Source: Bacillota bacterium
Lineage (GTDB): Bacteria > Bacillota > Clostridia > Lachnospirales > Lachnospiraceae
Assembly (NCBI GenBank): GCA_023437885.1
Contig: JAEZFH010000318.1
Location: 1-9,008 of the forward strand
Length of the DNA: 9,008 nucleotides
Reading direction: 5' to 3'
Both the position numbers and the translations under genes were made by a program. Below the pieces are notes generated by a model. It made no database searches. It saw only the letters and a list, made by a program, of their open reading frames with translations, and had not been told where the DNA came from. This document shows positions 4,138 through 9,008 of the stretch, piece after piece (position 1 is the first letter of the stretch; every line of letters begins with the position of its first letter).

Positions 4138-5865
4138 TCATCTTAACTTCATCTTCTGCAATAAGGTCCTCAAAATCTCCGACTGAGCGGTCAGCTCCTC
4201 ACTTGCGGCAGCGCTCTGCTGCGCTGTAGCCGAATTAGATCTTACCGTATCCGAGATACTGGTAATCTGCGCAAGCACCTGCCCGACCGCCTTCTGCTGC
4301 CGGTTGGTCTCCTCTAAAATCCGGTTCACCGCATCCGCCGCCACATCGATACTGTCCGAGGTATCCTTCAGTACCAGGGCGGTATTCTTCACCTCAGTAT
4401 CCCCCTGTAATACAGCTTCCTGAGCCTCCCGGATCATTGCCTCCGTCTGCTTTGCGGCACCCACACACCGCTCTGCCAGCCTGCCCACCTCATTAGCCAC
4501 TACGGTAAAGCCCCTGCCTGCTTCCCCGGCCCGGGCCGCTTCTATCTGGGCATTCAGTGCCAGAAGATTCGTCTGGTCGGCAATCTCATTGATGCTTTGG
4601 AGAACTGCACTAATCTGCTGGTTCTTATCCCGTATCACATACATGGTGGTTACCATGCCGTTCATTTTCAACTGTCCCTCCTCCGCCGACTTCCTGGCAC
4701 TTCTGGATAGCTTATCCGCAGTCTCGCAAAGGCTTTCATTGGATCTGGCATTATCGGAAATTGCAGTTATGGCTTCGGAGATCCCCTGGATCGCAATATT
4801 CTGGTCATTGGTCCCCTGAGCCAGATCCATGGCGCCCTCCGAGACCTGGCGGGCTCCTGCATATACCTCATGGGAAGACTGCTCGATCTGCCGGAATACC
4901 TGGTTGAGAAAGTCCAGTATCCTGACCAGGGAATTCTGGATCGGCTTAAAATCACCGGCATATTCCTGACTTAGGTCAAATGCCAGGTTATTATCCACAA
5001 TATGCTGAAGCCTGCCGGAGATATCCCGGATATAGATGTTCAATGCTTTCACCGTATCCGACAGGCTTCTTGCCAGAACACCGATTTCATTCTCTCCCTC
5101 CGGAATAATCTCAACCTGGAGATTCCCCGCAGCAATCTGCCGGGAGGCTTCCGTCAGAGTTTCCAGAGGCCGGCTGATGCCCCGGATCGTATGCTTCACC
5201 CTCCGGATGATGTAGGAAAGCAATAAGCAGATGATAAGGAGAGCTGCCACAGTCGCCGTAATACCGACCAATAGGAAGCGATTGCTGGTCTCCTCTCCCC
5301 GCATGCTCATATGGGTGAATAACCCCTTAATCTCGCTGTCCAGCTCTTCTGCAATCCTTGATGCATCATTGCTGTAAAGCTTCATTGAATTATATTTTCC
5401 CTGCTCCTTCTCATACCGGAGAATATTCTCCTTTACAGAAATATATTGTTCCAGCAGGCCTATCATACGGTTGTATATTTCTTCGCTTTGCTTTTCTGCC
5501 ATAATGCCTGCCAGGTCTCCGGCATTTTTCAGCAGTTTCTGTGACATAGCTTCGATATCACTGATATTTTCTGTCAGGGTATCTGATTTTGCGTCATATA
5601 CCAGATAGCGCAATCCGGAGTGCAAGGAGTAAAACTCCAGCTCCAGGCTTCCTATCTTCCCCTGCCCCGAGCCGTAGGTTTCAAATACCGATTTATTTAC
5701 CAGAGTAATTGTTACTGTAAATATCAGCAGAAGTACAAACATTACTGACAATACACTGACCGATCCGTAAAAGGTATCCTTCAGCTGTCTGCCGACACTG
5801 TTCTTATTCCCCTGTTCCTTCGTCCGGAGCAGAGGGGTTCCCATCCTTTTTATCATATGCTTCAT
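4138..5865 (-). CDS. Methyl-accepting chemotaxis protein (transmembrane chemoreceptor)
   Basis: This 575-residue protein has the full layout of a membrane chemoreceptor. A basic cytoplasmic tail (1-34) is followed by transmembrane helix 1 (about 35-57), an extracytoplasmic helical region (58-196) suited to a four-helix-bundle sensor, and transmembrane helix 2 (about 197-220). Then come a HAMP domain (about 221-275), a second HAMP-like stretch around NNLAFDLSQEYAGDFKPIQNSL (292-313), and the long signalling coiled coil. The hairpin tip that contacts CheA/CheW is at about 425-467 (NEIADQTNLLALNAQIEAARAGEAGRGF, then VVANEVGRLAE). No C-terminal CheR-docking pentapeptide is seen; it ends KMKLR. 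The ATG at 5865 has AGAGGG nine nt upstream and lies inside the phosphatase gene, overlapping it by 62 nt, which suggests translational coupling. No later in-frame start would leave transmembrane helix 1 intact beyond the overlap. The ligand is unknown. Confidence 0.97.
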   Translation of the reverse strand: MKHMIKRMGTPLLRTKEQGNKNSVGRQLKDTFYGSVSVLSVMFVLLLIFTVTITLVNKSVFETYGSGQGKIGSLELEFYSLHSGLRYLVYDAKSDTLTENISDIEAMSQKLLKNAGDLAGIMAEKQSEEIYNRMIGLLEQYISVKENILRYEKEQGKYNSMKLYSNDASRIAEELDSEIKGLFTHMSMRGEETSNRFLLVGITATVAALLIICLLLSYIIRRVKHTIRGISRPLETLTEASRQIAAGNLQVEIIPEGENEIGVLARSLSDTVKALNIYIRDISGRLQHIVDNNLAFDLSQEYAGDFKPIQNSLVRILDFLNQVFRQIEQSSHEVYAGARQVSEGAMDLAQGTNDQNIAIQGISEAITAISDNARSNESLCETADKLSRSARKSAEEGQLKMNGMVTTMYVIRDKNQQISAVLQSINEIADQTNLLALNAQIEAARAGEAGRGFTVVANEVGRLAERCVGAAKQTEAMIREAQEAVLQGDTEVKNTALVLKDTSDSIDVAADAVNRILEETNRQQKAVGQVLAQITSISDTVRSNSATAQQSAAASEELTAQSEILRTLLQKMKLR

Positions 5866-6685
5866 CTGTTCTTACCCTCTTATGATCCATAATGCGGTTA
5901 ATAATATCCGCAATCGCATGTTCATCGTTACTGACTGTAATCACATCCGCTATTTCCTGCAGGGGGGCTACTGCGTTCCGGGTTGCGATACCGACATCCG
6001 CAGCTCTTATCATCTCCATATCGTTATAGTAATCCCCCACCGCATATATTTTTGCTTCCTGCCCTATGTACTTGCGTACCTGATCCAGGGCACTTCCCTT
6101 GGATACTCCTGCCGGCAGCAGCTCAAGATATACCTCGGAGGAATACACCCATTGAAGGTCCTTTTCCAATTCATAAACCTTAAGCTTCTGTTCCAGGGCA
6201 GCCAACTCCTCATGCTCTGCACAGAGCAATATCTTAATCCAGGGCTCTCCGGTTAATTCCTCCATCCTGCCAAATCTGCAGGGCTGGTGCAGCGTTACTA
6301 CCTTCTTATCCGCATATGCTTCGGAAGATATAAAATAGCTCATGTGGGGGCAGAAAACCTGAATCATCACCCTGGGGTGCCCGGTCAGGCAGTCCTTCAG
6401 GAACAGGGAAAGTCTTTCCTTCTTTAATTCGTGATAGGCAATGAACTCCTCTTTATTAAAGTCGTAAAGCCCTCCTCCATTATATAGAATACAGGGTATG
6501 TTCATTCTGATATCCTCCAGAAAGCAGACGGAATTCAACTGGTTTCTGCCGGTTGCAATTCCGAATAAACCTCCCCGGTCCATAAACCTCTGCAACGCTT
6601 CCCTGTTCCGGGAAGACATCCTCCCCTCAGAATTTAATAAAGTTCCATCCATATCGCTGTATAATACTATATTCTTATAATCCAT
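5804..6685 (-). CDS. Cof-type HAD-IIB family phosphatase
   Basis: The 293-residue protein carries all four haloacid-dehalogenase motifs. Motif I is DMDGTLL with nucleophile D11 and acid D13; motif II is T45 in GIATGRN; motif III is K196 in AGVSKGSAL; motif IV is GDYYNDMEMI with D218 and D222. The large insert between motifs II and III (about 75-190) is the C2B-type cap. Family members remove phosphate from small molecules such as sugar phosphates or flavin/pyridoxal phosphates; the substrate here cannot be named. The start is the ATG at 6685, with AGGAGG five nt upstream and MDYKNIVLYSDMDG matching family N-termini. The frame runs on to a TTG at 6775 but without family-like sequence. The fold should end near residue 268. 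The last 25 residues (KRVRTDEAYDKKDG onward) form a charged tail largely encoded in the 62-nt overlap with the chemoreceptor gene. Confidence 0.95.
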   Translation of the reverse strand: MDYKNIVLYSDMDGTLLNSEGRMSSRNREALQRFMDRGGLFGIATGRNQLNSVCFLEDIRMNIPCILYNGGGLYDFNKEEFIAYHELKKERLSLFLKDCLTGHPRVMIQVFCPHMSYFISSEAYADKKVVTLHQPCRFGRMEELTGEPWIKILLCAEHEELAALEQKLKVYELEKDLQWVYSSEVYLELLPAGVSKGSALDQVRKYIGQEAKIYAVGDYYNDMEMIRAADVGIATRNAVAPLQEIADVITVSNDEHAIADIINRIMDHKRVRTDEAYDKKDGNPSAPDEGTGE

Positions 6686-6850
6686 TTTTTCCTCCTGTCC
6701 TGAGTAAGCTTCTTCACATCCGGACAATACACACCTTTTCGTGCCGGATATAACAGATTTCAGTTCTTGGGGCAAAGCACCTTTCGTGTGGCCTTCTTAA
6801 AGCTTCGGTCTTTCAAAAGCTTTTCCCCTTCCCTGCCCTCTGGTGCTTAC
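6686..6850 (-). other. Structured leader between the response regulator and phosphatase genes
   Basis: These 165 nt hold no convincing gene but many inverted repeats. CTGAGTAAGC (6854-6845, spanning the regulator stop) is perfectly complementary to GCTTACTCAG (6709-6700), which ends 3 nt before the phosphatase Shine-Dalgarno (6696-6691). Using the same bases, AAGCACC (6848-6842) pairs with GGTGCTT (6781-6775), and GGGCA (6838-6834) pairs with TGCCC (6774-6770) in a crossing arrangement. Two more hairpins are AAAGCTT/AAGCTTT (6823-6817 with 6805-6799) and ATCCGG/CCGGAT (6749-6744 with 6723-6718). No strong U-tract terminator is present. The alternatives look switch-like, but I recognise no known riboswitch class. 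Confidence 0.35.
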
Positions 6851-7630
6851 TCAGTTTCTCTTCTTCACAAAGCCCGTGGGTGACATTGATGTATATTTCT
6901 TAAATACCATGCAAAAATGCTTATAATCGGTAAAGCCCGTCATATCGGAGATCTCATAGACGCGGTACCTGCCCGTATTTAATAATTTAATCGCCTGTTG
7001 GACGCGGTAGCTGTTCAACAGATCCAAAAAGGAATGATTTGTTACTTCCTTGAATTTACGGCTGAGGTAACTTGCGCTGACTCCAAGCTCATCGGAAATC
7101 GCTTCGATTCCTATCTTTTCCATATAATTCTTCTGAATTTTCTGAAGCGCCTTGGCAACATAGCCGCATTCCGAATTGTCCAGCTCCATGAGCTTGTTTA
7201 AATCCATGCGGGAAGAGGAGTTCCTGCTGTTCTCCATGGCAAGCTCGGCTTCCTTGCTCATATCCAACTGATCATGAAGCTCCTGGATTACCTCCACGAT
7301 CTTATCCTCATCGATGGGCTTGAGCAAATACTCATAAGCCTTTAATTCAATTGCTTTCCTGGCATATTCAAACTCCGCGTAGCTGGTGATTATAATGCTC
7401 TTGAACTTAACGGCTTCCGAAGCCTGACGGATCATTTCTATTCCGTCCATTTTCGGCATCCGGATATCCGTGATCACGATATCCGGCCTATGCTCCATGA
7501 TCTTTTGGAGCCCTTCCTCCCCGTCGGCAGCCTCGGCAACAACGATGCAGTCCATACTGAGCCAATCTATTGTAAAAACCAGCCCTTTTCTGATAATATC
7601 CTCGTCCTCAGCGATTAATATTTTAAGCAT
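6851..7630 (-). CDS. YesN-type response regulator, receiver plus AraC-family DNA-binding domain
   Basis: The 259-residue protein begins with a receiver domain (1-120). It has the acidic pair E8-D9, phospho-acceptor D55 (VITDIRMPKMDG), T82 and K104 (YLLKPID). A short linker (about 121-160) leads to an AraC/XylS-type double helix-turn-helix domain (about 160-259). The first helix-turn-helix is AISDELGVSASYLSRKFKE (178-196); the second is EISDMTGFTDYKHFCMVFKKYT (226-247). Phosphorylation by the adjacent kinase should control DNA binding, often at carbohydrate uptake and use genes in related systems; the targets here are unknown. I start it at ATG 7630, with GGGAGGG about 5 nt upstream, rather than the earlier in-frame ATG at 7669, which adds 13 residues ahead of the conserved MLKILIAEDE. 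It overlaps the kinase gene by 8 nt. It is at the small end for this class, with an unusually short linker. Confidence 0.97.
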   Translation of the reverse strand: MLKILIAEDEDIIRKGLVFTIDWLSMDCIVVAEAADGEEGLQKIMEHRPDIVITDIRMPKMDGIEMIRQASEAVKFKSIIITSYAEFEYARKAIELKAYEYLLKPIDEDKIVEVIQELHDQLDMSKEAELAMENSRNSSSRMDLNKLMELDNSECGYVAKALQKIQKNYMEKIGIEAISDELGVSASYLSRKFKEVTNHSFLDLLNSYRVQQAIKLLNTGRYRVYEISDMTGFTDYKHFCMVFKKYTSMSPTGFVKKRN

Positions 7631-9008
7631 CTTTCCCTCCCTGGCTTTGCATTGCCTGTATTTCCTCATAGCACATCGGTAATATCACCTTCAGGGACGT
7701 TCCCTTCCCCCGCTCGCTCTCAATCTGTATTCCATAGGCTTCCCCGTATCTAAGCTGCAATCTCCGGTTAATATTATATATGCCGGTATGGCTGCTCCGA
7801 TTGGTACTGCTTCCGAGTATCTGCCTGATTTCCTCCAAAACCTTGGGCGTGATCCCTATGCCGTCATCCGTGCAGATAACCACCATGTTGTCCTCCTCCC
7901 GGTATCCGGTAATCTCAACCACCAGGTGCTCCCTGTCCTCGAAGCCGTATTTGATGGAATTTTCTATCATGGGCTGCACCAACAGCTTTGGAATGATACA
8001 ATCCTCGATCTCCGGAGAAATATCGATGTCATACTGAAAGCGCTGATTAAACCGGTATTTCAGCAGGCTCAGATAATTCTCGGTATAGGCGATATCCTCC
8101 TTCACCGTGACCTCCTCCCGGGTATTGCTGATGCTGTATCTTAGCAGCGTGGACAGATTCTGCACCATCTTGCTGGCGGAATCCGGATGCAGCTTGCACA
8201 TAAAACGGATATTCTCCAGGGTATTGAACAGAAAATGGGGATTAAACTGGGATTGGAGCTGCTTTATCTGGGACTGGACCACCAGCTTGCTCATCTCCTT
8301 ATTCCGCTCAATCTGCTCCTTTAAGCTGTCCAGCATCTGGTTGTACGCTTCTGCAATCGTCCGGAACTCATCATTTCCGGAGATGTAGATATGAGTATCC
8401 AGATCCCCTGCCTTTGTTCTGGCGAAGGTATCGATAATCGTATACAGATCCTTCGTTTTATTCACCGCCATCTGCTTGGAATTGATCAGCACAAAGATGA
8501 TCAGGGCGGTAAAAACAAAAAATAAAATAAAAACAATATATTTTAAGATCAAAATCTGATTGCTTAAATTGGAGATGGAGTAAATATGGATCTGATTTTC
8601 CTTTATTTTGCCCTGTGAGACAAAATACCTGCTTTCCCCGCTGCTGATGCTGCTGTTGCTCTTTTCCACCTTAAGGTCAAAGCGTTCCAGAGTATCCATA
8701 AAATTATAATTATTGGTTACAAATACCCATCCGTTCTCATCTGTAATTACCGTCTGGGAGGCCATCTTGGCAATATAGACCTTGAATTGCCCGCTGTCAA
8801 TCACAAAGGTGGTATACCCGTTGATTTCACCGTCCTTTTGCATTGCCCTTCCGATTACCATCTGCATGTTCTCCGAATCATTCTCCTGCAGCAGCTTGAT
8901 TGCGATTTTATCCGGGTTTTGTTTCATGATCCGGAAAATCCCCCAGTTGCCCGCATACCTGCCGTTCAGATACTCCGGCACCTTTGTCGTACGGGTCAGC
9001 ACCGGCTC
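7623..9008 (-). CDS. YesM/LytS-type sensor histidine kinase, 3' part
   Basis: The reading frame is open to the right edge, so the N-terminus lies outside the window; 461 residues are visible. Counting from the edge, an extracytoplasmic sensor segment (1-about 150) is followed by a transmembrane helix (about 153-175, LILKYIVFILFFVF core) and a HAMP linker (about 176-234). The His_kinase domain has phospho-acceptor H258 in QSQFNPHFLFNTLE (codon 8237-8235). The ATPase domain has an N box at QPMIENSIKYG (N350), a G1 box at DDGIGI (382 onward) and a G2 region at GKGTSLKV (434-441). This is a membrane kinase that senses an outside signal and phosphorylates the regulator encoded directly downstream. 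The FNPHFLFN form of the H box and the single-helix entry are typical of YesM. The GTG at 9002 is internal and should not be taken as the start. The ligand is unknown. Confidence 0.96.
   Translation of the reverse strand, partial: EPVLTRTTKVPEYLNGRYAGNWGIFRIMKQNPDKIAIKLLQENDSENMQMVIGRAMQKDGEINGYTTFVIDSGQFKVYIAKMASQTVITDENGWVFVTNNYNFMDTLERFDLKVEKSNSSISSGESRYFVSQGKIKENQIHIYSISNLSNQILILKYIVFILFFVFTALIIFVLINSKQMAVNKTKDLYTIIDTFARTKAGDLDTHIYISGNDEFRTIAEAYNQMLDSLKEQIERNKEMSKLVVQSQIKQLQSQFNPHFLFNTLENIRFMCKLHPDSASKMVQNLSTLLRYSISNTREEVTVKEDIAYTENYLSLLKYRFNQRFQYDIDISPEIEDCIIPKLLVQPMIENSIKYGFEDREHLVVEITGYREEDNMVVICTDDGIGITPKVLEEIRQILGSSTNRSSHTGIYNINRRLQLRYGEAYGIQIESERGKGTSLKVILPMCYEEIQAMQSQGGKDA

Noticed and set aside
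6686..6775. N-terminal extension of the HAD protein from a TTG at 6775
   Set aside because: The extra 30 residues do not look like the family, and the ATG at 6685 has an ideal AGGAGG directly before the conserved MDYKNIVLYSDMDG.
6744..6776. Promoter within the leader before the phosphatase gene (TTTGCC, 17 nt, TTATAT; or TGTTATATC)
   Set aside because: Each hexamer matches consensus at only about half the positions, and the segment is better explained by hairpins.
6770..6823. Glycine- or GEMM-type riboswitch in the phosphatase leader, prompted by GACCGAAG and CGAAAG motifs
   Set aside because: The remaining conserved core sequences and helix order of those classes are absent.
6799..6823. 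Intrinsic terminator at the AAAGCTT/AAGCTTT hairpin after the response regulator
   Set aside because: The stem is AT-rich with an 11-nt loop, and neither strand has a proper U-tract after it.
7631..7669. Response regulator start at the ATG at 7669
   Set aside because: It adds 13 residues before the usual receiver opening and deepens the overlap with the kinase gene; ATG 7630 has a strong GGGAGGG.
7470..8388. Plus-strand open frames across the kinase and regulator genes
   Set aside because: They are antisense shadows of genes with complete domain signatures on the minus strand.
8944..9002. Sensor kinase starting at the GTG at 9002
   Set aside because: The frame is open to the window edge, and family members need an upstream transmembrane helix before the extracytoplasmic domain, so this codon is internal.

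Overview
The window reads as chromosomal DNA from a Gram-positive anaerobe of the class Clostridia, probably Lachnospiraceae-like. This is inferred from protein style, strong AGGAGG-type ribosome binding sites, a cobalamin riboswitch with an intrinsic terminator, a YesM/YesN-type two-component pair, and U-tract terminators. Every convincing gene lies on the minus strand, so transcription runs from high to low coordinates. No rRNA, tRNA, CRISPR array, insertion sequence or intact mobile element is visible.

Region A (9008 to about 4061) is a signalling cluster. In transcription order it holds the 3' part of a YesM/LytS-type sensor histidine kinase, its YesN-type AraC-family response regulator (8-nt overlap), a 165-nt intergenic leader rich in mutually exclusive inverted repeats, a Cof-type HAD phosphatase, and a methyl-accepting chemotaxis protein. 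The chemoreceptor start overlaps the phosphatase end by 62 nt. The only convincing intrinsic terminator comes after the chemoreceptor, so the four genes may form one transcription unit.

Region B (about 4060 to 3401) holds a possible extended -10 promoter, a stretch that may be a decayed recombinase fragment (weak), and a Nudix hydrolase with a TTG start. Downstream of it (3400-3217) lies non-coding DNA with interleaved inverted repeats and a perfect 18-bp palindrome.

Region C (about 3216 to 1) is a cobalamin-controlled operon for the late steps of B12 synthesis. It has a promoter, an adenosylcobalamin riboswitch, and a terminator whose 3' arm contains the cobQ ribosome binding site. Then come cobQ (cobyric acid synthase), cobT (base phosphoribosyltransferase) and the start of cobU (adenosylcobinamide kinase/guanylyltransferase, cut by the window edge). 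High cobalamin should stop expression through the riboswitch.

The protein content is conventional. The items worth a second look are mostly RNA-level: the merged terminator and ribosome binding site of cobQ, the switch-like leader before the phosphatase gene, the pseudoknot-topology repeats near 3283-3329, and the palindrome beside the cob promoter. I do not see strong evidence for a wholly new system.
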